From Caldilineaceae bacterium (GTDB taxonomy: Bacteria > Chloroflexota > Anaerolineae > Caldilineales > Caldilineaceae): a DNA stretch of 49,919 nucleotides. Below, one piece after another: positions 33,266-42,600 of the stretch; the stretch's first letter is position 1, and the number at the start of each line of letters is the position of its first letter. A program made the position numbers and the translations under genes. The stretch is taken from assembly GCA_019637645.1 (NCBI GenBank), contig JAHBVH010000062.1:1-49919 (forward strand). Reading direction: 5' to 3'. Below the pieces are notes generated by a model, which saw only the letters and a program-made list of their open reading frames with translations, had not been told where the DNA came from and made no database searches.

Positions 33266-33958
33266 TTACGCTTGTATGCTCTCTTCAAGCACAGCTGCCT
33301 GACGTAGGCTAGCAAGATTGCTGGCTGGTGAAGCTTCCTCATTATAGACGGCACTCCCGACAACGATGATATTGGCTCCAGAACGAACAACGTCATTCAC
33401 ATTATGGACATTGATCCCGCCATCCACTTGTAAATCACAAAGTGGATTTAATTCCTCTTGAAGCCGTCGCATCCGCCGGAGCTTGCTCGTTGTGGTTTCA
33501 ATGAAACGCTGCCCCCCAAAGCCCGGGTTTACGCTCATCACCAATACCAGGTCAACAAAGGGAATAATTTCGCGCACAGCCTCCACTGCCGTTGCAGGAT
33601 TTACGGCAACGCCAACCGTGCATCCCAGCTCGTTAATCCGCTGAATAGTGCGATTAAGATGGAGACAAGCCTCGACATGGACGGTTAGGTGATTAGCGCC
33701 TGCCTTGACAAAGTCAAGCAGATAACGGTCCGGCTCGTGCACCATTAAGTGGATATCCAGTGGCAGCGTCGTTACCTGACGAATGGCCGCGACGACTAGC
33801 GGCCCAAAGGTGATATTGGGCACAAACATACCATCCATGACATCGAGATGGATGGTCTCCGCGCCGCCAGCCTCGGCGGCGCGAATCTGCTCGGCCAAGT
33901 GACCCCAATCAGCCGTCAAGATCGATGGCGCAAATTTGATGGGCCGTTGTTGTCGCAT
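33266..33958 (-). CDS. rpe: ribulose-phosphate 3-epimerase
   Basis: The enzyme interconverts D-ribulose 5-phosphate and D-xylulose 5-phosphate in the pentose phosphate or Calvin pathway. The TIM barrel shows [50 protein letters not shown] and [10 protein letters not shown], holding all the usual metal and catalytic residues (His, Asp, His, Asp). I chose the ATG at 33958 because GAGGAG lies 7 nt upstream; a GTG at 33964 is in frame too. It is the last gene of the M50-hydrolase-rpe run. Confidence 0.95.
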   Translation of the reverse strand: MRQQRPIKFAPSILTADWGHLAEQIRAAEAGGAETIHLDVMDGMFVPNITFGPLVVAAIRQVTTLPLDIHLMVHEPDRYLLDFVKAGANHLTVHVEACLHLNRTIQRINELGCTVGVAVNPATAVEAVREIIPFVDLVLVMSVNPGFGGQRFIETTTSKLRRMRRLQEELNPLCDLQVDGGINVHNVNDVVRSGANIIVVGSAVYNEEASPASNLASLRQAAVLEESIQA

Positions 33959-34013
33959 GGTCACTCCTCACTTTTTTGAATCGATGGCTGGACATCACGT
34001 CCAATGGGATAGG

Positions 34014-34787
34014 TTAGAGAATACGCTCGAAAAAGGTGGTCATCAATTCAGCCACCTTCCATGGTTGGCGAAAGATCAAGGCGTGCGGCTGATTGGGGAT
34101 GATATGGAGCTCGGCATTCGGTAGCGCCGCTGCCATCTCTTCCACAATCACCGGGGGAAAGAACTCATCTGCTGCGCCTTGAATCAAGCAGACTGGCATC
34201 TGCCAACGCTGCAAAGTCGTCAATGGTAGATCGATGCTGGTGGCTGGTGTCATCTTGCCAAAGCCCGCTAATAAAACCTCGCGATAGTAGCCAGCGTAAT
34301 GATGGGGATCATGGAGTTGTGCGGTGATCTCCATCCACCGATTGCCTGCCCGAAAATTCTCGGCCTTGAGGGCTTGGGCCGTGCCGCTAAGATTGAGGGC
34401 GGTACTGTAGGTGGTGCTCACCAAGGTTAGGCTGGCTGGCTCCATGTATTCTTCTGCAACCAGGCGTTGGGCGATCATGCCACCGGCACTACACCCGGCG
34501 AGATGGCCCGCTAGTGCGTTCTCGGTTGCCATGAGGGCTGCTAGTTGCGCGGCAATTACGCCATAATCAAAGTGGGCTGGATACCCATGGGAATGACCGT
34601 GACCGGGTAGATCAGGGAGGAGCAGGCGAAAGCGTTGACTCAGTTTGTCGATCAGTGGTCCCCATGCCGTGCGGCCCGTACTCATGAAATTATGGAGCAG
34701 GGTCAGCGTCTGTGGCTGCAGAATCGGCTCGGCTGGCTCAATGACTTCATAGAAGATGATGCCCGTTGCCGTGGCAAACTCAGACAT
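34014..34787 (-). CDS. alpha/beta hydrolase
   Basis: The 257-aa alpha/beta fold enzyme has the oxyanion segment [20 protein letters not shown], the core [14 protein letters not shown], the nucleophile elbow GCSAGG (G-x-S-x-G) and a late Asp/His pair ([12 protein letters not shown] ... [10 protein letters not shown]). It should hydrolyse an ester, amide or C-C bond; the substrate is unknown. I chose the ATG at 34787 because it overlaps the end of the upstream protease gene by 8 nt and has AGGGGG ahead of it; a longer frame to 34937 lies within that gene. It is translationally coupled to the protease. Confidence 0.85.
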   Translation of the reverse strand: MSEFATATGIIFYEVIEPAEPILQPQTLTLLHNFMSTGRTAWGPLIDKLSQRFRLLLPDLPGHGHSHGYPAHFDYGVIAAQLAALMATENALAGHLAGCSAGGMIAQRLVAEEYMEPASLTLVSTTYSTALNLSGTAQALKAENFRAGNRWMEITAQLHDPHHYAGYYREVLLAGFGKMTPATSIDLPLTTLQRWQMPVCLIQGAADEFFPPVIVEEMAAALPNAELHIIPNQPHALIFRQPWKVAELMTTFFERIL

Positions 34788-35970
34788 CCGAGCCCCCTGG
34801 CTTGGTTTGGAGGACATTGTTGGGTGTCGAAGGGCGGCTCGGCCCGGCCAACTTTGCTCCGTAGACTTGAAAGACTTCGGAAATATCATCAAGCGTAAGC
34901 AACCCGAGAAACTCTTGCCCACGTTTAATGGCGACAACGCGACTTCCTTTGGTGGCCATGGTTTCCCACACGGTGAAGAGATCTTGGGTTGGTGAACAGA
35001 CTGGGATCTCTTCTGCTTTGACCATCACATCGACTACCCGTGCCTCTGGCCCAATCTCTTTTAGCGCATAGATCAAGCGGGAACGGGTCAGTACGCCTAC
35101 AAATTTACTGGCTAAATCCAAAACGGGGTAATCGGTTTGATAACTGCTCATAATCAGCTCAACGGCGCGGTCCACTCGTTCGCTGGTGTATAGGTTGACG
35201 GCGTTATGGGTCAGTGCTCGTTCGGCCACGATATTGCGCAACACCGCACGGCTTTCCACAGTTTCCCGCTCGGAACCACCGCCTACATAGATGAAAAAGG
35301 CAATTAACAGTAAGAAAATATTGCCATTGAGAATGCCCCAAAGCGCAAAGAGCGCGGCCATAATACGTCCTACAAAGACCGCAATGCGCGTGGCATCCAC
35401 ATAGGACATTGCCATGGCTAATAGGGCGCGGAGGATACGTCCACCATCCATGGGAAAGGCTGGCAGTAGATTAAAGATCCCGAGCCCTAGATTCGTGATT
35501 AATAGATAGATCAGCAGACTCGAAACGCCTGGGGTCTGCATTTGGGCAAGTAATTGGTTGGCGCTGTCAACCGAGAGGATCATCGTTTGCAGGCCGCGCG
35601 AGAATAAGAGAATGGGAAAGAGAATGCCCGCAATGATAAAGTTCACTAAGGGCCCAGCAATGGCAATAAAAAATTCTTGGAGCGGCTTATCCGGCATCCT
35701 TTCCAAACTGGCGACGCCGCCGATAGGCAAGAGGGTGATGTGGGGAACATTCACCTTAAAGTATTTTGCCACCAGCGCATGACCAAATTCATGGAGAGTG
35801 ACGCAGACGAAGAGCAAGAGAATGACCAGGATCCCGTAGAGGGCACCCACTATAGGATTCGTCGTCCCAGAACTATAGGCGAAGGCGCCATAAGCCAAAA
35901 TTAAGACAAATGACCAGTGAACGCGAACTTCGATGCCAAATACTTTAAACAAGGTAGCTGAGGTTCCCAC
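34780..35970 (-). CDS. site-2 protease (M50) with CBS-pair domain
   Basis: The 396-aa protein begins with GTG at 35970 behind AAAAGGAG. The first 230 residues are a polytopic zinc metalloprotease with HEFGH at residues 60-64 and the third ligand Asp175 in PAFPMDGGR. The C-terminal part (about 250-375) is a tandem CBS module: [20 protein letters not shown] ... [16 protein letters not shown] and [20 protein letters not shown] ... [16 protein letters not shown] domains usually bind adenine nucleotides, so proteolysis may be tuned by energy state; this is the SpoIVFB-like, CBS-fused class. The substrate is unknown. It is co-transcribed with the hydrolase and rpe. Confidence 0.9.
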   Translation of the reverse strand: MGTSATLFKVFGIEVRVHWSFVLILAYGAFAYSSGTTNPIVGALYGILVILLLFVCVTLHEFGHALVAKYFKVNVPHITLLPIGGVASLERMPDKPLQEFFIAIAGPLVNFIIAGILFPILLFSRGLQTMILSVDSANQLLAQMQTPGVSSLLIYLLITNLGLGIFNLLPAFPMDGGRILRALLAMAMSYVDATRIAVFVGRIMAALFALWGILNGNIFLLLIAFFIYVGGGSERETVESRAVLRNIVAERALTHNAVNLYTSERVDRAVELIMSSYQTDYPVLDLASKFVGVLTRSRLIYALKEIGPEARVVDVMVKAEEIPVCSPTQDLFTVWETMATKGSRVVAIKRGQEFLGLLTLDDISEVFQVYGAKLAGPSRPSTPNNVLQTKPGGSDV

Positions 35971-36077
35971 ATCGACTCCTTTTGTTGTAGGACAATGGTT
36001 CGCTCGAGATGCTATCAATCTAACGCTGAGTAATCAAGCCTGATGCACTCTGGTTTGACTGCCCGCGCCAACGATTT

Positions 36078-36458
36078 CTATTCATCTAGCAAGCGTGTCG
36101 GCGGACCAGCCGGATGACATTGTGTACAAGGACAAACTGCCCGTAATAGCCCAAAGGTATAGATCCCGGTGTCGTGACCATCGGTCCAACGCAAGCGGAT
36201 CGCGTAATTGCCCACCAATTCCGCCCCCGCGATCTGCGTACTGGGCAGTGGCCCTGATGATAAAGTTAAAAGGTCGGTTTCTAAGGCTGCGACACGCCGC
36301 TCTTCGCGACATGTCGCGCATGGACAATTAGCGCGTAGCCAACGTAACACATATTCGCTGACGTGGTGATCCTGCCAGGTGATGGTTAAACGTCCGGCTG
36401 CCCGGTCGACAGCAATATCACGTGGCCGTTGGGTATTGATGGAATAGTTATAACTCAT
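36078..36458 (-). CDS. DUF971 (gamma-butyrobetaine hydroxylase-like N-terminal) domain protein
   Basis: The 126-aa protein matches the DUF971/GBBH-like N-terminal domain: AAGRLTITWQDHHVSEYVLR, WLRANCPCATC and YAIRLRWTDGHDTGIYTFGLL. The usual CPCAxC motif is present, and a second CPCTQCH motif follows at the C-terminus, giving two cysteine clusters that could bind iron-sulfur or zinc. The domain's function is not settled; some relatives work in iron-sulfur carrier or Mrp systems. I chose the ATG at 36458; a TTG at 36485 is less likely. It lies 107 nt upstream of the CBS protease in the same direction. Confidence 0.85.
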   Translation of the reverse strand: MSYNYSINTQRPRDIAVDRAAGRLTITWQDHHVSEYVLRWLRANCPCATCREERRVAALETDLLTLSSGPLPSTQIAGAELVGNYAIRLRWTDGHDTGIYTFGLLRAVCPCTQCHPAGPPTRLLDE

Positions 36459-36967
36459 TATACGTTTTTCCCGCTTGTGTGACAACCCGCTTGGTAGGGG
36501 ATAAGGCCGAGCACAAGCGCTGTGCTAGCTTCGCGCGTACATGCTGGGTAAAAGATCACAGACGATGCGCGTATGGCTGAAGGACTACCGAAAACTTACG
36601 CAAAAAGGTAAGAGAATGCCTACATTTGTTGCTTCACAACAAGGGCTGATTATTCTAAACTCTTCGCTAAATTGTTATGACTGTCACTATGTACAGCGTT
36701 GGCGGCTGCCACGATTATAACCGTACGTCCTTATTCCTGTTTATGAGATGGGTCACAATTGTAGCAGGAGTTCCTCAAGCGCGCTAGGTTTAGGTGTACC
36801 TAGCGTGCTGAGCTAGGCACCATGGACATTTTACAGGCTACCCCTGGTCGTAATCACTATCCTATGTGGTCACCGGTGGACGCCCCGGCAATGTCAACAG
36901 AACCTAGTCCAAAGTGGAAATATGCCAACACGGTTCATAGCCTGCCCACCGATGGAGCTATTATTCT
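36459..36967. other. gene-free gap between divergent genes
   Basis: This gap of about 500 bp lies between the DUF971 gene (minus) and the SH3 protein gene (plus). It holds a 9-bp hairpin, GCGCTAGGT / ACCTAGCGT (36781-36806), with no T tract. No convincing ORF or strong promoter pair was found, although both genes need promoters here. Confidence 0.5.
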
Positions 36968-37891
36968 ATGTCGAAGCCCAAAGTCGTTCATTCTCTTCTC
37001 TTATTTTTCTTACTTAGTGCAATCACCAGTCTAATCTTCTTTATCTTTAGCCTACAACTTTCGCCGTTGCTCAAAGAAAGCGCTCGCCTCCTCTCATCAA
37101 CCGCTGGCTCACGGGCGGCAGTTCGCGCGCATGGGGCACCTACACCAACGATGCCAGCCTTGACGCTAGATATGTTGTTGACCGCAGGACCGACAGCCGC
37201 GCCCATTGTCCCAACGGAACCGGCCGCTATCCTTTTGCCAACCCCAACCGCAGATGCCCGTTTAGCTACTATTAACGATGCGTTGGTGAACTTGCGCAGT
37301 TATCCTAGTCTGGCTGGCGAAGTAGTCGGGCAGGCCAAGCAAGGTGACCGCTTAGAAATTGTGTCCACTAGTCATGATGGGCGTTGGGTTCAAGTGTGCT
37401 GTCCGCTAGGCAATAGCGAAAGTAGCGTCCAAAGCTGGGTCTCCGTCGAATTTCTGGTGATCGAGGCGCGTCTGCCTGCCAAGTTGGCTGCCAACCAAGC
37501 GCAAAATAGCACAGTTGCCCAGGGCATTCCCGGAACTGTGAACGGGAGCTTGGTCAACCTGCGGAGTGGACCAGCGACAACCTATGGCATGGTCGGGCAA
37601 GTACCAGAAAATACACAAGTTACCATTACAGGACGTAATCGTGACGGGACTTGGTGGCGTGTCTGTTGTCCGAACGATGGTACGCAAGAAATGTGGATTA
37701 ATGCCGAATTTATTGATGTAACGATAGCCAGAGAGCACCTACTGGAGCAAGTACCCGTGGTCTTGCCCCCTGCGGCTGTGGTCTTGCCAAGGCTGGGGGG
37801 CCAGCAATGCTCCACACCACCCCATGCTGAGCTAGCTTCAAAGTTAGCTGTGCAAATGAGCATGGCCGCATATTTAAATGTCAATTTATAA
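36968..37891 (+). CDS. membrane-anchored protein with two bacterial SH3 domains
   Basis: The 307-aa protein has an N-terminal membrane helix (about residues 9-31) and a Pro/Thr/Ala linker to about 95. Two SH3b domains follow: DALVNLRSYPSLAGEVVGQA ... DGRWVQVCCP ... SWVSVEFL (about 103-163) and GSLVNLRSGPATTYGMVGQV ... DGTWWRVCCP ... MWINAEFID (about 190-250). Each domain has the unusual paired Cys in VCCP. SH3b domains usually bind peptidoglycan or cell-wall peptides, so this is likely an envelope protein. The C-terminal 55 residues have no recognisable motif. There is no enzyme domain. Confidence 0.83.
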   Translation: MSKPKVVHSLLLFFLLSAITSLIFFIFSLQLSPLLKESARLLSSTAGSRAAVRAHGAPTPTMPALTLDMLLTAGPTAAPIVPTEPAAILLPTPTADARLATINDALVNLRSYPSLAGEVVGQAKQGDRLEIVSTSHDGRWVQVCCPLGNSESSVQSWVSVEFLVIEARLPAKLAANQAQNSTVAQGIPGTVNGSLVNLRSGPATTYGMVGQVPENTQVTITGRNRDGTWWRVCCPNDGTQEMWINAEFIDVTIAREHLLEQVPVVLPPAAVVLPRLGGQQCSTPPHAELASKLAVQMSMAAYLNVNL

Positions 37892-38800
37892 ATCAGGCTC
37901 TTCTTGTTGCGAAGGATGGGTGTTTTTTATTGTAAAAGTTGTATTAATCTTCGCTTAATAAAAGCTCCCCATTTTTCTCAAACTGTGGATAACTCTGTGG
38001 AAAAGTAGGCGCAGCAGGGGAAAACCTCCACTATGCGATGGGGAAAATTTTACCTAGAAGCGGACAAAAAAGTGGCTGAATTGGCCTCAACCTTAAAGAT
38101 ATGCGGCTTTTTTATCATTGGTTTTATTGCTATCTAGGTTGTAACAAAATTTTCACTTCTAGATTTAGTGTAGCACAAAAGTTCTGTGCTTTGGATGGCC
38201 CTTTTTTCGCTTAAAACCCTTGCGTATAGGCTCCATTCAACATTGGCAGAAGCGTAAATTTCTGCTAGACTTGGGGATAACTTGTTTTGCCAAAAGGGCG
38301 ATATAGCGTTGTAGAACGCATTGGTTGTTTTGTCTTTTGCTCCCTAGGCAAGGACAAAGGCGAAAGCTGTGAAACCATGATTATCCCCGTAAATAGAAGC
38401 AACAGCTTCCTCTCTACGCTGTTGTATTGACAGTTACAGTGTAGCTACTGGTAATTTATTGTATGACAGCAAGACCTATCAGTGGTGGCCTGAGAAAGGT
38501 CAATGGCTTCTCGGATAGGAAGCCCGAGAAGAGAGCAAAATCTACGATTGGGAACTCTTCAGTCGATTGTGCTATGCTTCAATCAAGTGCCTATATCGAT
38601 TTCTGGCAAAGAGGGGACGGTTTGGATTAGGATTATGCTGACTGCATCTTGTATTCGTGTACTTGGTTTCCACAACGGGAAATGCGGGGGGAAACGCGGA
38701 AAGATGCAGAACGGTCAACTTTATCCAATAGCAAGCACGCCGTCGCAATTATCCACACCTTTCAATGCGTTTGCGGGCTTAGTGGCCCAAAGCCATTGAT
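37892..38800. other. oriC: candidate chromosomal replication origin upstream of dnaA
   Basis: This long gene-free stretch has DnaA-box matches: TGTGGATAA (37984-37992, perfect on the minus strand), TGTGGAAAA (37996-38004, one mismatch), TGGGGATAA (38272-38280, one mismatch) and TTATCCACA (38749-38757, perfect). AT-rich segments at 37921-37980 and about 38085-38180 could serve as unwinding regions. The location next to dnaA is typical. Box number is modest, so it is a candidate only. Confidence 0.5.
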
Positions 38801-38880
38801 AAAACAGCGTAAATTACTCACTTTTTCTGTCTCTTGATAAAAACACCTATGGACCAAGATGTGTTCACGGGCGTTTAAGA

Positions 38881-38913
38881 ACGAGGTCTTTCGACTTCGT
38901 AGTGCTTTTTTTT
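38881..38913 (+). terminator. hairpin with T8 tract
   Basis: ACGAGGTC-TTTC-GACTTCGT (one G-U pair, 38881-38900), then AGTGC and eight T (38906-38913). It is a terminator for whatever is transcribed from the oriC region toward dnaA, or a boundary before the structured RNA at 38942. Confidence 0.55.
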
Positions 38914-38941
38914 CTCATCAAGCGCCAGTAATTTGATTGCT

Positions 38942-39126
38942 AACCAGTGCGCACCGCTCTGAAGGGACGGCGCTAGGGCACAGCACCTGCTGATGAAGGG
39001 TGAGACATTAAAGCGGTAGAGCTCACTAGTGCGCTGATGAAGGGTAAGCAATGAAAGCGGTAGACCTTACTCGTGCGCTTTCGCGCAGCTTGACCGAGCA
39101 GGTGCTGATTGCAATCCGCACTGGTT
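38942..39126 (+). ncRNA. candidate structured RNA with two covarying tandem 44-nt units
   Basis: Helix 1: AACCAGTGCG (38942-38951) with CGCACTGGTT (39117-39126). Helix 2: CAGCACCTGC (38981-38990) with GCAGGTGCTG (39098-39107). Inside helix 2 are two tandem 44-nt units (38989-39032 and 39033-39076). Unit 1 has GTGAG/CTCAC (39000-39004 with 39022-39026) and unit 2 has GTAAG/CTTAC (39044-39048 with 39066-39070), a compensatory change. Both hold the loop core AAAGCGGTAGA. A third hairpin TGCGC-TTTC-GCGCA follows (39074-39087). A terminator lies 37 nt downstream on the plus strand. I do not recognise the family; riboswitch-like, regulatory or origin-linked roles are all open. Confidence 0.6.
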
Positions 39127-39162
39127 GATCAACAGTGTCCTAATCTTATAGAGCAGTAAGAC

Positions 39163-39199
39163 AAAATGGGAGTTTTCCATCAACAAAACTCCCATTTTT
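39163..39199. terminator. intrinsic terminator downstream of the structured RNA
   Basis: A perfect 14-bp stem, AAAATGGGAGTTTT / AAAACTCCCATTTT, with an 8-nt loop; the T run is partly within the 3' arm and works on either strand. It lies 220 nt before the dnaA start, so dnaA needs its own promoter after it. Confidence 0.75.
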
Positions 39200-39418
39200 G
39201 CACAGTAGTAGCCGCAGTTAGCTAGGGTGTAAAAGCGGTAACTGTGGCGTAATAGGGAAAAATGGCTGGCAGTAGAGAAGCTAGCCAAGCTAGACTTGAT
39301 ATCGCATCCGCCTATTGCCGTCTTATTCGGCGCGACAGGGAGGGCGGATGTGTAAAATAGTGACCAGCAGGATATGTCAAGTAAGTATTTGGACTTCTTG
39401 GCAGGGGAGGAAAATTTT

Positions 39419-41149
39419 GTGACTCATGATTCAACGCTACCTCGCTCTCATCATGCTGACGAAGTGCCTGCGCGGTTTCTTGTTGGAAGCTCAGTCCGGC
39501 CTGCGTCCGCTACAGATCAAACGCCGAGTCATCCTACGGAATACCCTTCTGCTGACCAATCCCAGGTGGCGTATCAAACTATAACAGAGGAAAACGGGAT
39601 AGGTGAACCAGCCGCTGCTGTCTTGGCTGAGTGGAGCCCAGAAGGTATGCCTGCAAAGCAGGAGTTTGACCCCCATGTGATTTGGCAAATGCTCCTGAGT
39701 GAGCTATCGCTCCAAATGCAATCGGCCACCTACAATACGTGGGTACGCGACACGTGGGTAATTGCCTATGAAGATGGCGAATTTATTGTAGGATTGCCCA
39801 ATGCCTATGCACGCGATTGGTTAGAAAATCGATTGCGCCATAAAATTAAACGAGTCCTTGGCTCGCTGATTCATCGTTCCGTACAGGTACAATTTCGCGT
39901 TTGTCCTCACCCGGTGAGTGATTCACCGAATGCCGCACCAGTGCCTCTCTATCAGCCCTCGGTTGAGCCGCCAATGCCCCAGCGTATCACGCCAGCGACG
40001 AAGACCGGGCCAGAACCATCGATGGACGAAGCTCGCCGCGCTTTGCCATCTGCTGTGAGCGGCACTGTTCATCCTGTGGAGAGAAATCAGACACCTAGGC
40101 CAGCGCAGAATCAAGATTTTACTGTGAAAAGCCAACTGAATAGTCATTATACCTTTGAATCTTTTGTGGTGGGGAGCCATAATAAATTAGCGCATGCCGC
40201 TGCCGAGGCCATTGCTGAGCGCCCCGGCCAAAGTTTTAACCCGCTCTTTGTCTATGGGGGCGTGGGTCTCGGCAAAACCCATCTACTCCATGCGATTGGC
40301 CATCGGGCACTCCTGTTGGGCTATCGTATGCTCTATTGTTCTTCTGAACAATTTACCAATGAATTGATTGGCGCGATTCGGAACCAGAATACAGAAGAGT
40401 TTCGTAATAAATACCGCCAGGTCGATATTTTACTCATTGATGATATTCAATTTATTGCTGGCAAAGAGAGCACGCAAGAGGAATTTTTCCATACCTTTAA
40501 TTATCTCCATGCTGGTGGTCGCCAAGTGGTGCTAAGCAGTGATCGTCCGCCCAAAGCATTGGCTACCTTGGATGATCGTTTGCGCAGCCGCTTTGAAGGT
40601 GGCTTACAAACCGATATTTCTCAGCCTAATTTTGAGACGCGTGTCGCCATTTTGCAGTTAAAAGCCAACCGCATGAATGCCGAAGTCGATCCGAGTGTCT
40701 TAATGATGGTCGCCGAGCGGGTGGATAGTAATATTCGTGAATTAGAGGGCGCACTCAATCGGCTCATTATTCAGGCGCGCTTGATGAATAGCCCATTAAA
40801 TGTCCATTTAGCTACCTCTATTCTGGACAATTTGGCCCCAGAACGGACACCCTGTGCTCCAGATACCTTGGTGCGTCTTGTGGCAACCCATTTCCAGCTC
40901 AAGCCTGAAGATCTGCGCGGACGTAAGCGGACCAAAGAGATTGCCAATGCGCGCCAGATTGCTATGTTCTTATTGCGTGAGGAGCATGCCCTTTCTTTGC
41001 CAGCCATTGGCGATCAATTGGGTGGACGTGACCACAGCACCGTGCGCTATGGCATTGAGAAAGTTGCCAGTGACTTGACCGAGGATGAGAGCCTGCGCCA
41101 AACCATTACCGCCTTGCGTGAAAAGGTCTATCTGCCGTTTGCCCAATAG
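39419..41149 (+). CDS. dnaA: chromosomal replication initiator DnaA, N-terminally extended
   Basis: DnaA binds oriC boxes and melts the origin. Domain I begins at FDPHVIWQMLLSELSLQMQS, about 80 codons after the chosen start. AAA+ domain III has Walker A GGVGLGKTH and Walker B ILLIDDIQF. Domain IV ends with the DNA-binding signature GGRDHSTVRYGIEKV. Start choice: GTG at 39419 has an excellent GGGAGG 8 nt upstream; an ATG at 39374 is in frame without a good site; an ATG at 39647 would give the usual length of about 500 aa. The open frame before domain I is low-complexity and not family-typical. A terminator follows 38 nt after the stop. Confidence 0.95.
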   Translation: MTHDSTLPRSHHADEVPARFLVGSSVRPASATDQTPSHPTEYPSADQSQVAYQTITEENGIGEPAAAVLAEWSPEGMPAKQEFDPHVIWQMLLSELSLQMQSATYNTWVRDTWVIAYEDGEFIVGLPNAYARDWLENRLRHKIKRVLGSLIHRSVQVQFRVCPHPVSDSPNAAPVPLYQPSVEPPMPQRITPATKTGPEPSMDEARRALPSAVSGTVHPVERNQTPRPAQNQDFTVKSQLNSHYTFESFVVGSHNKLAHAAAEAIAERPGQSFNPLFVYGGVGLGKTHLLHAIGHRALLLGYRMLYCSSEQFTNELIGAIRNQNTEEFRNKYRQVDILLIDDIQFIAGKESTQEEFFHTFNYLHAGGRQVVLSSDRPPKALATLDDRLRSRFEGGLQTDISQPNFETRVAILQLKANRMNAEVDPSVLMMVAERVDSNIRELEGALNRLIIQARLMNSPLNVHLATSILDNLAPERTPCAPDTLVRLVATHFQLKPEDLRGRKRTKEIANARQIAMFLLREEHALSLPAIGDQLGGRDHSTVRYGIEKVASDLTEDESLRQTITALREKVYLPFAQ

Positions 41150-41186
41150 ATAGATTTTCTTAGTTTGTTACTGCATCTCCGCGCCG

Positions 41187-41230
41187 CGCCTGCTACCTCG
41201 CTACAACACTTGGTGGCAGGCGTTTTGTTT
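41187..41230 (+). terminator. intrinsic terminator of dnaA
   Basis: CGCCTGCTACC (41187-41197) pairs with GGTGGCAGGCG (41212-41222, one G-T pair), and TTTTGTTT follows, which is also the first unit of a tandem repeat. Confidence 0.8.
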
Positions 41231-41264
41231 GGTCGATTTTGTTTGGTCAATTTTGTTTGGTCAA
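41223..41264 (+). repeat. tandem 14-bp repeat, three copies
   Basis: TTTTGTTTGGTCGA, TTTTGTTTGGTCAA and TTTTGTTTGGTCAA directly follow the dnaA terminator stem. The U-rich units would extend the terminator's U tract. Confidence 0.9.
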
Positions 41265-41335
41265 TTTTTGCTGATTTGTCGTTGACCAATCCCATGCCGA
41301 TGGTTACCTACCTTTAAGTGCTTTTGCAATATTCG

Positions 41336-41341
41336 TATAAT
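41336..41341 (+). promoter_or_regulatory. -10-like element upstream of recA
   Basis: A perfect TATAAT with a weak -35 (TTTAAG at 17 bp). It lies about 180 nt before the recA start. No palindromic LexA-type box was recognised. Confidence 0.35.
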
Positions 41342-41523
41342 TACAGTAAACTATAACCTAGCGCAACTATTGCATTGGAACTGATCAGCAGATGCATGGT
41401 ACTATCGCAAGGATTGGTGAATGGCTGCTACCAGAACGCCGCTCAACCATGCCCACGATTACCGATGCTTCTTTACCTCGCTACTAGTTTTGGTGGACAA
41501 CAGCGCCTCATCTGGAGTATGGC

Positions 41524-42600
41524 ATGAGCATAGATGGTCGCCAGAAAGCCTTGGAAACAACCCTGGCTGGCCTCAATAAACGATATGGAGAAGGAGTGGT
41601 GATGAAGTTGGGGGAAGCAACTCGACTTCAAGTAGCAACCATTCCAACCGGCAGCCTGAGCCTCGACATTGCACTAGGGGTTGGGGGGGTGCCACGTGGG
41701 CGGATTGTTGAAATCTATGGGCCGGAAAGCTCGGGGAAGACAACCATTTGTCTACACATCATCGCCGAAGCGCAAAAACAAGGTGGAATTTGTGGCTTTG
41801 TTGATGTGGAGCACGCTCTCGATCCTGCCTATGCTAAACGCATTGGCGTTCAGGTTGAAAATCTCTATGTGAGCCAACCGGATACCGGTGAACAGGCGTT
41901 AGAGATTGCCGATGCCCTGATTCGCTCGGGCGCGATGGATGTGGTGGTCATTGATAGTGTGGCTGCCTTGGTTCCTCGAGCCGAGTTAGAAGGCGAAATG
42001 GGGGATAGCCATGTTGGTTTACAGGCGCGTCTCATGAGCCAAGCGCTGCGTAAATTAACGGGTGCCGTAAAATCCAGTGGCGCCTGTCTGATCTTTACGA
42101 ATCAGCTGCGGCAGAAGATTGGGGTGATGTTTGGGAATCCGGAAACGACGACCGGTGGTTTAGCCCTTAAATTCTATGCCAGTATTCGGCTGGATGTCCG
42201 TCGGATTGAGTCGATCAAACAGGGAAACGAGATAATTGGAAATCGTACACGGGTAACTGTTAAGAAAAATAAAGTAGCTGCTCCTTTCAAAGTCGCTGAG
42301 TTTGATATTATGTATAATGAAGGGATCAGCACCATCGGCGATCTGCTTGACCTTGGGATCGCGTATGATATTTTGACAAAGCGCGGTGCCTACATTCGCT
42401 ATCACGATGAAATGATCGGTCAAGGCCGCGAGGCTAGTAAAAGTTACTTGGCCGCTAATTCGCAATTAACCTTGACTATCGAACAATTGGTGCGGGCCAA
42501 AGCGGGCTTAGTCGAGAATGGTGGCGAAATGCCCCTGAATGGCAGCGATCTATCGCGTGATGGGGATGTGGCTATGTCAATTCGCAATGTCGATGACTAG
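41524..42600 (+). CDS. recA: recombinase RecA
   Basis: RecA forms filaments on single-stranded DNA, drives strand exchange and triggers LexA self-cleavage. The 358-aa protein carries [12 protein letters not shown], Walker [28 protein letters not shown], Walker B-type [20 protein letters not shown], the L1/L2 loop regions and [20 protein letters not shown]. Length and the acidic, short C-terminal tail are normal. TGGAG is 6-7 nt upstream of the ATG. No recX is adjacent; the following 640 nt are non-coding up to rny. Confidence 0.98.
   Translation: MSIDGRQKALETTLAGLNKRYGEGVVMKLGEATRLQVATIPTGSLSLDIALGVGGVPRGRIVEIYGPESSGKTTICLHIIAEAQKQGGICGFVDVEHALDPAYAKRIGVQVENLYVSQPDTGEQALEIADALIRSGAMDVVVIDSVAALVPRAELEGEMGDSHVGLQARLMSQALRKLTGAVKSSGACLIFTNQLRQKIGVMFGNPETTTGGLALKFYASIRLDVRRIESIKQGNEIIGNRTRVTVKKNKVAAPFKVAEFDIMYNEGISTIGDLLDLGIAYDILTKRGAYIRYHDEMIGQGREASKSYLAANSQLTLTIEQLVRAKAGLVENGGEMPLNGSDLSRDGDVAMSIRNVDD

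Noticed and set aside
36822..37034. Short frame upstream of the SH3 protein gene
   Set aside because: It overlaps the SH3 gene start in another frame and has no ribosome site or domain.
38503..38799. Open frame of about 98 codons in the candidate origin
   Set aside because: It covers a DnaA box and lacks any start signal or protein-like pattern; more likely chance.
38942..39126. Identity as tmRNA, RNase P RNA, 6S or SRP RNA
   Set aside because: None of the conserved motifs of those RNAs that I know were found; the tandem covarying units also do not fit their folds.
41336..41523. SOS/LexA box for recA
   Set aside because: No palindromic operator of a known type could be identified in the leader.
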